Shown here: positions 1 through 9,132 of the stretch, piece by piece
Numbering within the stretch: position 1 is the first letter of the stretch
How the letters are laid out: every line of letters starts with the position of its first letter
Source of the DNA: Chitinophagales bacterium
Lineage (GTDB): Bacteria; Bacteroidota; Bacteroidia; Chitinophagales; LD1
Direction of reading: 5' to 3'
Length of the DNA stretch: 64,000 bases
NCBI GenBank assembly: GCA_026129525.1
Contig: JAHCHW010000006.1
Location: forward strand, 128,705-192,704
Position numbers and translations under genes: made by a program
Notes under the pieces: model-generated
Database searches by the model: none
What the model was told of the DNA's origin: nothing
The model's input: only the letters and a program-made list of their open reading frames with translations

Positions 1-604
1 AGGTTTTTAGAGGCTACTATTTTGCTGCCATCGCGTTTAAAAATTTCGGTGTAAGCTCCATCGCCTTTCATGAAAAGCACATCTGCTGTGTTTAAAAATT
101 CAATGCCTTTAGTTTGGTTCAATACAATTTTTTTCGACTTGCCTGAAAGGTTTTCCTTAAGTAGTTGATACGAGAAAAGTTGCGCTTGTTTCTTTTCTGC
201 GCGCTCCACTGCTAACATCAATTCATTAGGTTGAATGGGTTTTAGCAGGTAATCAATGGCACTCATTTTAAAGGCGCGAATAGCATACTCACTGTAAGCG
301 GTTGTAAAAATGATGTCGAAATTTATTTCATCATCGGTAAAAAATCAAGAAGCTCCAAGCCGCTATGTCCAGGCATTTCAATATCTAAAAAAACAAGGGC
401 AGGCTTTTCGCGCCTAATGGCTTTTATGCCGGAAGACAAATCTTCGCAGGCGGCCAATACGCATACCTGAGGGCAATGTTCGCGCAACATAGCACTCAGC
501 AGCAAACGCGCTTTGCTCTCATCGTCAATAACTACAGCCTTCACTGCTGCAAGTGTTCCGCTTTTTCCGTTCATATACTGCTGTAATTTTACCAAACCAT
601 TCAT
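1..604 (-). pseudogene. LytTR-family response regulator, frameshifted and cut by window edge
   Basis: The first 80 or so codons encode a receiver domain (VIDDES acidic pocket near residue 26, phospho-acceptor Asp in FLDIEMPGHSG). The frame then closes at 323. The next frame continues the receiver (IIFTTAYSEYAIRAFKMSA, then DYLLKP) and runs into a LytTR DNA-binding domain that is still open at base 1. Adding one base to the A6 run at 339-344 joins the two frames without a gap, so this is a one-base deletion, a sequencing error, or less likely programmed slippage. The gene is divergent from the sensor kinase starting at 645, 40 bp away, and is its likely partner. A second ATG at 574 is an equally good start. 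Confident on family; the broken state is read directly but may be an assembly artefact. Confidence 0.8.
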
Positions 605-644
605 TTGTTTTACGAAATCCGCTACTCATTATTGCTCATATCTT

Positions 645-3518
645 ATGTTTGGCAAATTGAAAAACACAATTGCCTTTCTTCTTTTTACCCTTGTACTAAC
701 TGCAAAAGCACAAACTCCGGCTTTTAAAAATACTACCAAACAAAATGGCTTGCCGGCCAATTCCATTTACCACATTATACAAGATAGCAAGCAATATTTG
801 TGGTTGGGAACCGACAAAGGGTTGGTGCGTTTTGATGGCTTACACTTTAAAACATATCTGCACAACGAGCTAAGCGGCATTAGCGATTTGCGAATTGATT
901 CGGAAGGTGCGTTACGTTGTCAAAGTTTCACCAATCACCACTACTACATGAAAAGCGATAGCTTGTATGCAGATACAAGCTGGTTAAACACAGGCAACTT
1001 TTCACCGGTTTTGGAAGACAGCAAGGGCAATAGCTACCAAAGAGCTTACAACACCATTTACTGCCACAGCCGCAAAAGCACTACTCTGAGTTTTGCAAGC
1101 CAGGTACTCGCTTTGTTTCGCTGGAAGCAGGATGTTTATGCTTTTAGCAAGGATTCGGTTTACAACTTAAGTAACAAAGTGGGGGCTAAGAAAATTCCGT
1201 TACTGTTAAACGATGAGAAGGTCTTCTTCCCTGTAAACTTTGAAAACAAAGTGTTGATTTTTCCTAAGAGAGTAACCAATGGAAGCATTTTAGCCTTTAT
1301 GCCCAAGTTCGAAGTGCTTTCAACTCCCCTCCACAATGTTTCCATTCAAACCGTTAGTGTAATTCGCGATTCGCTATTATTTGTATGCACCAACAACGGA
1401 CTTTATGTTTTAAACAAACATCTGCAACTATTACCAATACAGCAACCTTTGTTAGTCAATAGCAATGTCTCTAGTGTGTATAACGACCACGAAGGCAGAA
1501 TTTGGGTGGGCACTTTAGACAATGGGCTTTTTCAATTTGATTGTTGGGAATGTTTACTACTACCGGTAAATGAACCTGTAAGTGTGGTAAGTTGGGTTCC
1601 TTCGATAAAAAAGCTGCTGATAGGAACGGTAGATGGCCAAGTATATGAGTGGACAGAACAAACCGGTTTAAGGAAAATTTTTGAAAGTAGTTACAGGCAG
1701 CCCATTACGGCTGTTTGGGAGCATACCGATAACACCTTGTTTGTAGCGGGTGATGTATTTGTAATTAAGGAGGAAGGAGCAAAACCGATTGAAATTGCAT
1801 TAGCTGTTAAAAAAATAGAACAGTTGGGAACCAATCAGTATTTACTAGGGCGAACCGGTGGAATTACTTTATTGCAGAAACGGATAGATAGCGCTATGCC
1901 AATGATTGGTTTTGGCGGAAGTAAACATTGGTGGTTAAAAGACCCGTATGTAATTAACAATGGAAACATAAGAGTAAAAAACGTAGTAGCAAATACTCAG
2001 CAACACATGGGTTATGCTATTACTTCTGTAGGCTTGTTTCACCTAAACTCCGATACATTCTCGGAGTTGCGAAAGGGAAAGGAATCGCTACTATGGAGCG
2101 ATTTGATTTTGAAAAACGATGAACTGATAGGAATAACTGGCACATCAATAGTTTCAATCGGTTCAGGCGGCTCCAACTTTCAAGAAACAGGTTTGGTTAA
2201 TGCTCCTGAAGGATTAAAAAATATCCGTACCGGCAACAGTGAAATTTGGGTTTCGTCCGGCTCCAAAGTTTACAGAATGAAAAATACGCGCAGTAAGCCC
2301 GCTATATATGAGTTAAGCAACGGATTTGAAGTGAATGATTTTTGTGTGGCTGATGGCAAAGTGTTTTTGGCTGGCGATGAAGGGGTTTCCTTTACTTCTG
2401 TTGCCGGTTTGCAAATACATCCTCACCCCTTGCAATTACACATAGAAAATTTTAGCGATGGGCAAAGGCAATTGGATGTGAGTGAAAGCACCCAACTGAG
2501 CCACGCCAACAACAATTTGTTATTGAAGTTTAGTGTACCCTACTTTGGCAAGCAAGAAGATTTGCAAATACAGTACAGCGTAAATGATGACCATTGGCAG
2601 CAAACAGAAACCGGATTGCGCGAGTTAAAACTTATATCGCTGGAGCCTGGCTCGTATTCTATTAAACTACAGGCACGCACTGCTGTTGGCAATGTTTCGC
2701 CTGCCAAGGAAGTGCGCTTTGTTATCCGTCCGCCATTTTGGAAAACCTGGTGGTTTTATATTCTCTCCTTATGTGCTGTGGCTGCTGTGGGCTATACCTT
2801 GTACCGCTACCGCATAAAAATATTGCAGCAGCAAAACAATTTGGAAAAACAAAAAATGGAATTGGAAAACAAATTGCGCGAAAGCATTCTGGCTTCGGTA
2901 AAAGCGCAAATGAATCCGCATTTTATTTTCAATGCGCTCAACACCATTCAATCATTTATCTACCTGAACGATAAGCAAAACGCCACTTCTTACCTCGGCA
3001 AGTTTTCGCAACTCACACGCACCATTTTAGAAATGAGCAACAAAAACTCGGTGAGTTTACAAGAAGAAATAGATGCTATTCTGCTTTACCTTGACTTGGA
3101 AAAAACACGCTTTGACGAGGAAATGAACTTTACCATAGAAGTGGCGCCCAACATTAACCCTTCACTCGTGCACATACCTTCTATGATTATACAACCCTAC
3201 ATAGAAAATGCCGTAAAGCACGGATTGCTCCACAAAAAAGGTGAACGTTGGTTAAAATGCTCGTTTGAACTGAAAGATAATTTCTTGAAAGTAACAATAG
3301 ATGATAACGGTGTGGGCAGGGTGCGCTCGCATGAGTTGAACAAGATTAAAAATAAGCAACATCAATCGTTTGCCACCCAAGCCAACGAGAAAAGATTAGA
3401 TGCGCTGAACCGCGGCCATGCCGGTGCGGTAAACGTGCAGTACACAGATAAAATATCTGCTGACAGTGAACCACAGGGCACAACTGTGGAGTTAATGATT
3501 GCAGTTTTAGAACAGTAG
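645..3518 (+). CDS. Propeller/Y_Y_Y sensor histidine kinase of the LytS (His_kinase) type
   Basis: A 957-residue membrane sensor expected to autophosphorylate and pass phosphate to the divergent LytTR regulator. The ATG at 645 is chosen over the upstream ORF start because it gives a signal peptide ending near AKAQ. Residues about 25-600 carry two-component-propeller repeats (for example QYLWLGTDKGLVRFDG and GRIWVGTLDNGLFQFD). A Y_Y_Y-like module precedes a single membrane helix at about 701-722. A short coiled coil follows, then the LytS kinase core with the phospho-His in MNPHFIFNALNTIQSFI (about residue 759), an N box (QPYIENAVKHG) and a G box (IDDNGVGR). The ligand is unknown. A periplasmic propeller of this kind usually senses an extracellular cue in Bacteroidota. 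Confidence 0.9.
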   Translation: MFGKLKNTIAFLLFTLVLTAKAQTPAFKNTTKQNGLPANSIYHIIQDSKQYLWLGTDKGLVRFDGLHFKTYLHNELSGISDLRIDSEGALRCQSFTNHHYYMKSDSLYADTSWLNTGNFSPVLEDSKGNSYQRAYNTIYCHSRKSTTLSFASQVLALFRWKQDVYAFSKDSVYNLSNKVGAKKIPLLLNDEKVFFPVNFENKVLIFPKRVTNGSILAFMPKFEVLSTPLHNVSIQTVSVIRDSLLFVCTNNGLYVLNKHLQLLPIQQPLLVNSNVSSVYNDHEGRIWVGTLDNGLFQFDCWECLLLPVNEPVSVVSWVPSIKKLLIGTVDGQVYEWTEQTGLRKIFESSYRQPITAVWEHTDNTLFVAGDVFVIKEEGAKPIEIALAVKKIEQLGTNQYLLGRTGGITLLQKRIDSAMPMIGFGGSKHWWLKDPYVINNGNIRVKNVVANTQQHMGYAITSVGLFHLNSDTFSELRKGKESLLWSDLILKNDELIGITGTSIVSIGSGGSNFQETGLVNAPEGLKNIRTGNSEIWVSSGSKVYRMKNTRSKPAIYELSNGFEVNDFCVADGKVFLAGDEGVSFTSVAGLQIHPHPLQLHIENFSDGQRQLDVSESTQLSHANNNLLLKFSVPYFGKQEDLQIQYSVNDDHWQQTETGLRELKLISLEPGSYSIKLQARTAVGNVSPAKEVRFVIRPPFWKTWWFYILSLCAVAAVGYTLYRYRIKILQQQNNLEKQKMELENKLRESILASVKAQMNPHFIFNALNTIQSFIYLNDKQNATSYLGKFSQLTRTILEMSNKNSVSLQEEIDAILLYLDLEKTRFDEEMNFTIEVAPNINPSLVHIPSMIIQPYIENAVKHGLLHKKGERWLKCSFELKDNFLKVTIDDNGVGRVRSHELNKIKNKQHQSFATQANEKRLDALNRGHAGAVNVQYTDKISADSEPQGTTVELMIAVLEQ

Positions 3519-3623
3519 TTGTTGCTTTTATCCATTTCGTAAAACAGAAAGGCGGTTTGGTAAAACGTGCAACGTTTAAGATTTGCATTCAGTGAGTTTT
3601 GCGGCAACAAAATTCGCTCTCTT

Positions 3624-6600
3624 ATGAAAAAAAATCTCAGCGCACTTTTTGTCTTGGCAACATTGGTTGTTCAAGCGCAAGTTTCTAACTCAGGTTTAGT
3701 TGCTCATTATTCTTTTGACAGCACCATGACAGGAACCAACGGACATACACTTCCGGGTGTTGCTAATTATGTTGCTGACCGCAACAGCAATGCAAATAGT
3801 GCACATAACATTGGTACAAGCACAATGAACAATGCCGGCATACCTAACCTGCCTACAGGAAACAACGCCCGCACTGTAGCTTTTTGGTACAAAAGCAATT
3901 CAAACACCACACACTCGTTGTTTAACTACGGACTACAAACAGATTACTTTGGAATTGTTTATGATGCTACCGCATCTCAAATATTAGTAGCTGATGGGGG
4001 TAGTGGGTTAAGCTATTCGGTATCGCGTCCATATTCAGGACTTTGGACACATGTAGCTGTAACGTATCAAGCTCCTACCACTTCTATATATATCAATGGT
4101 GTTCTTGCTGGCTCAACCAATACACTTAGTTTTAATACATCGGCAAGCCCGAGTAGATTGGGCGTTTCGCCATTTGGGGGTCAGTTTGGAAATTATCAAA
4201 TGGATGACTTGCTGATTTATGGCAGGGCATTAACATTAGGAGAAGTGAGTGTTCTTTACAATAATACCTGTCCTTCAATTACTACCCTGCCTGCCAATTT
4301 AAATGTATGTCAGGGAGCAACTGCTAATCTATCAGTAACAGGGACCAATATTGATTGGTATGATGATTTAGGTCAAGTAGGAACCGGCAATAACTTTACT
4401 ACTCCGCCTGTTACACAAACAACCACTTATCAGGCTGCATCTTCTTCTTCCACTTGTTATGTGCTTGTAACTGTTACCGCACTTCCTTCGCCTGTAGGAA
4501 ATATCACTTTATCAAATGACACCATAAAATCAACAAACACGCTTTTTGATTCCTATGTGCTAAAAAAAGATGGGAGCACCGTTGCATCCGGCAATAGCGG
4601 AGGGGGCTTTAATTATGCAACTACTGCCTGCGGAACATATCAGGCAGAGTTTACAAACGTTACTAATAGCTGCCCCAATCGTAGCTCAAACTTGACATAC
4701 AATTCAGGCACTTGTCAGCAAACAGTAAATATAACTTCGTTGCCAACACCGGCTTTTTATAGCTTAGGTTTAGGTGTAGAACCGAACGAACCCACCACGG
4801 CTATGAATGGCACTCAATTAAGTTTTGTGTACTGTCAAAATGCCTTGGTAATAATTAAGGTTAGAGATGCCAATGGTTGCTTGTATAGAGCACAATGGAC
4901 TTTGACGGCATTTCCGCAGTTTGTAACTTTCACTAGTAGTTCAGATACTACTACTACTTGCACCATTTTTTCAAATACAGTAACCATAGCTCCCACAGCA
5001 CCCACCAATACTACCCCAACAATTAATCAGCAAGTTTGCTCTGGCAGCACCACTACATTAAGCGCAACCGGCACGGGAACATTGTATTGGTTTGATGCAC
5101 CAACCGGTGGCACACAAGTTGGCACGGGCAATAGCTTTATTACTCCGGCATTGACTATTTCTACCACCTATTACGTACAAAGCGGTTTAGGGACTTGTGC
5201 ATCTTCAAGAACAGCAGTAGCGATTACAATAAACGCAAACCCTAGCGCAGCTATTACTCCGGCTACAGTTACCATTTGTAACGGGCAAAGTACTACACTA
5301 ACTGCCAGCGGTGGGGGAACTTATACATGGAGCAACAGCGGAGGAGGCAATGCCGCAGCCAGTTTTTCACCAACCACAAGCACCACTTATACCGTAACAG
5401 TAACTAACGCCAATAACTGCACAGCAACAGCCAGCAGATTAGTAAACGTAAACAATGTGCCTATTGCAAGCATTTCTCCGGCTACAGTTTCCATTTGTAA
5501 TGGGGCCTCAGCTACACTTACTGCAAGCGGAGGTGGTACTTATGCCTGGAGCAACAGCGGTGGCAACAATGCCGCAGCTACTTTTTCTCCTACCACAAAT
5601 ACCACTTATACCGTAACAGTAACCGGTGCTAACAGTTGCTCGGCAACTGCCAGCAGATTAGTTTCTGTAAACAACAGTGCGGTCATTAGCAGCGTTACTG
5701 CAAGCATAGATACTACTTGTGCCGGGCAAACCACTTCTATTACGGCTAACACTACCGGCACTAACCTTACTTACTTATGGAGCAACGGGCATCAGTTTTC
5801 AACTAATCCGGTTTCCCCAACTGCAACAACTGCATACACTGTAACAGTTACACATGTACCTTCCAGTTGCACTGCTACTGCCACAAAAACTATTACAGTC
5901 AATTCACTTCCTACAGTAGCTATTTCAGGTATTGATAGTATTTGTCCGAGCGGTAGCACAACTTTAACTGCCACAGGTGGAGTAACTTATGTTTGGAACA
6001 CCAACGCAACTACTGCGGGCATTAACGTTTCTCCTACAACTACAACTACTTATACTGTTACCGCAACAGGCTCTAATGGCTGCCAAAATTCAACTGCTAA
6101 AAATGTAGTTGTAAACCCGGCTGCTAATGCTGTATTTGGTCCAAGCACTTTTGATGTATGCGCGGGCAATTCAGTAACTTTTACTGCCAGCAGCAATGCC
6201 AACGGCTCCACCTACAATTGGAGTACCGGACAAACCGGAAACCCTATTACCGTAACGCCTACATCATCGGGCAGCTACTCGCTTACCGTTACAACTCCTA
6301 ACGGTTGCACCGCAACAACAAGCAACTCTATTACTTACCATGTTGTAACAGCTTCCATCAATGGCCCATCAACTATCTGCTCAGGCACTTCCGCTACACT
6401 TACCGCCAGTGGTGGTGGCGTGCCTATTACCTACCAGTGGAGTAATAGTTTAGGAATTGGTAGCACTAAAACCGTTACACCAACTGTTGCAACAACCTAC
6501 ACCGTAACCGTAACCGGCAGCGGCAATTGTACTGCCACAGCTAGCCAAACTGTTAGCGTGCAAAGCGCGCCTACGGCAACTATAAGTGGAGCAAATACGG

Positions 6601-7796
6601 TTTGTGCAGGAAGCAGCACAACGCTTACTGCCAATGGAGGAAACACCTATGAGTGGAGCAACAGTGCATCCACTTCAGCTATTACTGTTTCACCAACCGC
6701 TAATACTACTTATACAGTAACTGTAAGTATTGGTGCAAACTGCACTGCCACAGCTTCACACGCTGTTTCTATTTTACAACCAAGTACCAGCTCTTTCAGC
6801 GAAACTATCTGTGCCGGAACTGCATTCACTTTTAAGGGGCTTCAGTTAACACAAAACGGAAGCTATAACGACACACTCGTTAACAGCATTGGTTGCGATT
6901 CGGTTATTACACTTAACCTAACCGTGCTTGCACCTATAGTAACTACACTGAACGAAAGTATTTGCACTAACGGCAGTTTCGATTTTAACGGAACCATTCT
7001 AACGCAAGCCGGCCAGTATTTCGACACTATTCCTTCGGCCTTAGGTTGTGATAGCGCTATTACACTAAATCTGAGTATTAATACTGATCCGCAAATTACA
7101 GCACAGCCAACCGCAAATGCTACAGCAGTTTGTGTAGGAGAAACAGTTACACTAAACGTAGTAGCTACCGGAGGTAATCTTTCGTACCAATGGAAAGAAA
7201 ATAATGCAAACGAAGGTCCCAATGCTGCTACATATACTACCAGTGTGCTTTCCGCAGGAACTAAGTCCTATACAGTGGATATAAGCAATAGCTGTGGCAA
7301 CGAAACATCGAATGCCGTAAGTGTAACCGTAAATGCTTTGCCTAATCCAACTATTACTCAAAGTGGATTTACAATGAGCACGCAGTCATTCGCTACTTAC
7401 CAATGGCAATTAAACGGCTCGGATATTAACGGAGCACAATTGCAGAGTTACACCGCTGCTGCCAATGGAAATTATACGGTAGAAGTAACCGATGCGAACG
7501 GATGCCGCAACACATCAAGTGGGTTGAATGTAACCGGTGTTGGAATAAATGAGGTTGCTCATTTCAGGAGCGTGATATATCCGAATCCTGCTACAACCGA
7601 GTTAACTGTTGAAGCAGAAGAATTATTACAATCAGTTATTTTAACCGATGTGGTTGGCAGAATAATTCTTAGTCAATCTGAAATTTTCAGCCTTCAATCT
7701 AAAATTGATGTAAGCGGATTGGCAGAGTCAACTTACTTCATCCGAATTACCACAACAACAGGCAAAACAGTTATTAAAACCTTTGTGAAGAATTAA
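3624..7796 (+). CDS. Large secreted Ig-repeat surface protein with LamG-like domain and T9SS sorting domain
   Basis: A 1390-residue exported protein. The ATG at 3624 starts a signal peptide (MKKNLSALFVLATLVVQAQ). Residues about 25-210 form a LamG/concanavalin-like domain (LVAHYSFDSTMTG at its start, MDDLLIYGRALTLGEVSVLY at its end). There follow roughly ten Ig-like repeats of 70-80 residues with the recurring pattern C..G.S.TLTASGGG.TY.WSN and SPTTTTTYTVTVT. The last 80 residues are a type A T9SS C-terminal domain (VIYPNPATTELTVEAEE, later GLAESTYFIRI, ending KTFVKN). It should be secreted through the T9SS, cleaved and attached at the cell surface; an adhesin role is inference. A TTTG followed 17 nt later by TAAGATTTG at about 3552-3582 is a possible promoter. 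Confidence 0.88.
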   Translation: MKKNLSALFVLATLVVQAQVSNSGLVAHYSFDSTMTGTNGHTLPGVANYVADRNSNANSAHNIGTSTMNNAGIPNLPTGNNARTVAFWYKSNSNTTHSLFNYGLQTDYFGIVYDATASQILVADGGSGLSYSVSRPYSGLWTHVAVTYQAPTTSIYINGVLAGSTNTLSFNTSASPSRLGVSPFGGQFGNYQMDDLLIYGRALTLGEVSVLYNNTCPSITTLPANLNVCQGATANLSVTGTNIDWYDDLGQVGTGNNFTTPPVTQTTTYQAASSSSTCYVLVTVTALPSPVGNITLSNDTIKSTNTLFDSYVLKKDGSTVASGNSGGGFNYATTACGTYQAEFTNVTNSCPNRSSNLTYNSGTCQQTVNITSLPTPAFYSLGLGVEPNEPTTAMNGTQLSFVYCQNALVIIKVRDANGCLYRAQWTLTAFPQFVTFTSSSDTTTTCTIFSNTVTIAPTAPTNTTPTINQQVCSGSTTTLSATGTGTLYWFDAPTGGTQVGTGNSFITPALTISTTYYVQSGLGTCASSRTAVAITINANPSAAITPATVTICNGQSTTLTASGGGTYTWSNSGGGNAAASFSPTTSTTYTVTVTNANNCTATASRLVNVNNVPIASISPATVSICNGASATLTASGGGTYAWSNSGGNNAAATFSPTTNTTYTVTVTGANSCSATASRLVSVNNSAVISSVTASIDTTCAGQTTSITANTTGTNLTYLWSNGHQFSTNPVSPTATTAYTVTVTHVPSSCTATATKTITVNSLPTVAISGIDSICPSGSTTLTATGGVTYVWNTNATTAGINVSPTTTTTYTVTATGSNGCQNSTAKNVVVNPAANAVFGPSTFDVCAGNSVTFTASSNANGSTYNWSTGQTGNPITVTPTSSGSYSLTVTTPNGCTATTSNSITYHVVTASINGPSTICSGTSATLTASGGGVPITYQWSNSLGIGSTKTVTPTVATTYTVTVTGSGNCTATASQTVSVQSAPTATISGANTVCAGSSTTLTANGGNTYEWSNSASTSAITVSPTANTTYTVTVSIGANCTATASHAVSILQPSTSSFSETICAGTAFTFKGLQLTQNGSYNDTLVNSIGCDSVITLNLTVLAPIVTTLNESICTNGSFDFNGTILTQAGQYFDTIPSALGCDSAITLNLSINTDPQITAQPTANATAVCVGETVTLNVVATGGNLSYQWKENNANEGPNAATYTTSVLSAGTKSYTVDISNSCGNETSNAVSVTVNALPNPTITQSGFTMSTQSFATYQWQLNGSDINGAQLQSYTAAANGNYTVEVTDANGCRNTSSGLNVTGVGINEVAHFRSVIYPNPATTELTVEAEELLQSVILTDVVGRIILSQSEIFSLQSKIDVSGLAESTYFIRITTTTGKTVIKTFVKN

Positions 7797-7846
7797 AACT
7801 TTTCACGCTCACCAAAGAGTAGTGTTTCGAGTTGAGTTTTGTTTTA

Positions 7847-7880
7847 TCCCGCTCTCAGTATTTGAGGGCGGGATTTTTTT
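7847..7880 (+). terminator. Rho-independent terminator
   Basis: An 11-bp stem (7847-7857 with 7863-7873, one G-U pair) with a 5-nt loop is followed by seven T. It ends the Ig-repeat gene. Confidence 0.88.
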
Positions 7881-7914
7881 ATTCGTGCCGAACTATTCGT
7901 CCTTCGGGTAATTC

Positions 7915-7922
7915 TATATTTG
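7915..7922 (+). promoter_or_regulatory. Putative -7 promoter element (TATATTTG)
   Basis: Matches the Bacteroidota -7 consensus TAnnTTTG. It lies only 4 nt before the ATG at 7927, so the transcript would be leaderless or nearly so. No good -33 TTTG is seen at the usual spacing. Confidence 0.4.
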
Positions 7923-7926
7923 TTTT

Positions 7927-8331
7927 ATGAGAAAAGCAGTTATTGTCGTTATGCTTCTGTCGGGTGTTGTTGTTGCCCTTTCTTCGCTAATTACTATACC
8001 CGAAAAAATAAGCCCCATGGCTAAGCTGATGCGCGACATGCTGAAGTTTGTTAAGGAGGAAAGAGTACAAATTGAAGCAGGCAAAGAACCGTTGCCCTTC
8101 CCCAAAAATTTCGAAAGGATAAAAACGGCAAAAGTTACACCGGGTAAGAAACCCGCCAAAGACCATGAGCAATATCTTACCTCATTTCTAACAGAACTGA
8201 ACGCTTACTACAAAGCAAAAGATATAAACGAGCGCAAACAATCGTTGAACATTCTCATTAACACCTGCATTGCCTGCCATGAGGAGGAATGCCCTGGACC
8301 TATACAGACTATTAAAACAAATCGTTTTTAG
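7927..8331 (+). CDS. Exported cytochrome c-like protein (C-terminal CxxCH)
   Basis: A 134-residue protein with an N-terminal hydrophobic export segment (about residues 4-23), a helical middle rich in Lys and Glu, and one haem-binding CIACH motif at about residues 115-119 near the C terminus. A single haem site close to the C-terminal end with mostly helical sequence before it is the layout of class II (cytochrome c') proteins, so a periplasmic electron carrier or gas-binding cytochrome is likely. It stands alone between a terminator and the convergent DUF4249 gene, whose stop is 3 bp away. The exact class is inference. Confidence 0.68.
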   Translation: MRKAVIVVMLLSGVVVALSSLITIPEKISPMAKLMRDMLKFVKEERVQIEAGKEPLPFPKNFERIKTAKVTPGKKPAKDHEQYLTSFLTELNAYYKAKDINERKQSLNILINTCIACHEEECPGPIQTIKTNRF

Positions 8332-8334
8332 TGG

Positions 8335-9132
8335 TTACGGCACAATTACCGTTTTTGTTTTTACCGAATGCGCGCTGAAGTAACCCAAGGTAGAAGGTGT
8401 AAATACCGAAGTTGGATTTGCCGGAGCAGCAGGTGCACCAAAGTTGTTTTGGTTTTGATTGAAGTCGCGAAAATATTTGTAAACGTGTTCTGTTATGCTC
8501 CAAAGGCTCACGGTAAGTGTATCTCCGGTTTGATAATCGCTATGCGGCACGTTAAAAGAGCGCAGTTTGCCGTCCCAGAGGCGGTCGCTGTGCACACTAA
8601 AGCCCGAACTTTTGTATCCCTGCATTTCAGAAACTACCCGGTAATTATTCTGCACTCCGGCAGGGTCGCGCACTAATATGTCGCCCACTTTTCTGGTTTT
8701 GCCGTCAAAACCGGTTTCTTCGGTAATCACTATACTGTCAATATCTACCGGTGTAGGCATCATACAATACGAGTCGTATGTTTTTCCCTCGGCATTTACT
8801 TGCAGATGATAGGTTCTTCCTACGGTTCCCTGTATAAAATTGGTTTGATACAAGCCATCAATATTGGATGTAAGCGTATCGCTGTTTCCGGCATCATCGC
8901 TCAGTACCACGGTTGCTCCGCTTAATCCTGTAAAAGAGTTATCGTCATTATACAATCTCGACTTGGTTAGAATAACATAGTAAGGTCCCGGCTCATCGCT
9001 TATGTTTCCTTCAATTACCAACTGCGGCTCGGAGTTTTTCAAAACCAAATCAATTTTTTCGGTGCAGGAATAACTGATAGCAACCGCAATTGTTGCAACA
9101 AGCACTAATCGGAAAAAGGCTGCGCTTTTCAT
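8335..9132 (-). CDS. DUF4249 lipoprotein, partner of TonB-dependent receptor
   Basis: A 265-residue protein with a lipoprotein signal peptide (lipobox around ISYSC, Cys about residue 23), followed by the DUF4249 pattern (QLVIEGNISDEPGPYYVILT, then an Ig-like segment with GATVVLSDDAG). The family is restricted to Bacteroidota and is usually encoded directly after a CarboxypepD_reg TonB receptor, as here. The ATG overlaps the receptor stop by 4 bp, so translation is probably coupled. It is likely an outer-membrane accessory lipoprotein of that receptor; the substrate is unknown. Confidence 0.86.
   Translation of the reverse strand: MKSAAFFRLVLVATIAVAISYSCTEKIDLVLKNSEPQLVIEGNISDEPGPYYVILTKSRLYNDDNSFTGLSGATVVLSDDAGNSDTLTSNIDGLYQTNFIQGTVGRTYHLQVNAEGKTYDSYCMMPTPVDIDSIVITEETGFDGKTRKVGDILVRDPAGVQNNYRVVSEMQGYKSSGFSVHSDRLWDGKLRSFNVPHSDYQTGDTLTVSLWSITEHVYKYFRDFNQNQNNFGAPAAPANPTSVFTPSTLGYFSAHSVKTKTVIVP

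Noticed and set aside
513..644. 44-residue N-terminal extension of the sensor kinase
   Set aside because: It overlaps the divergent response regulator gene and hides the signal peptide that starts at ATG 645.
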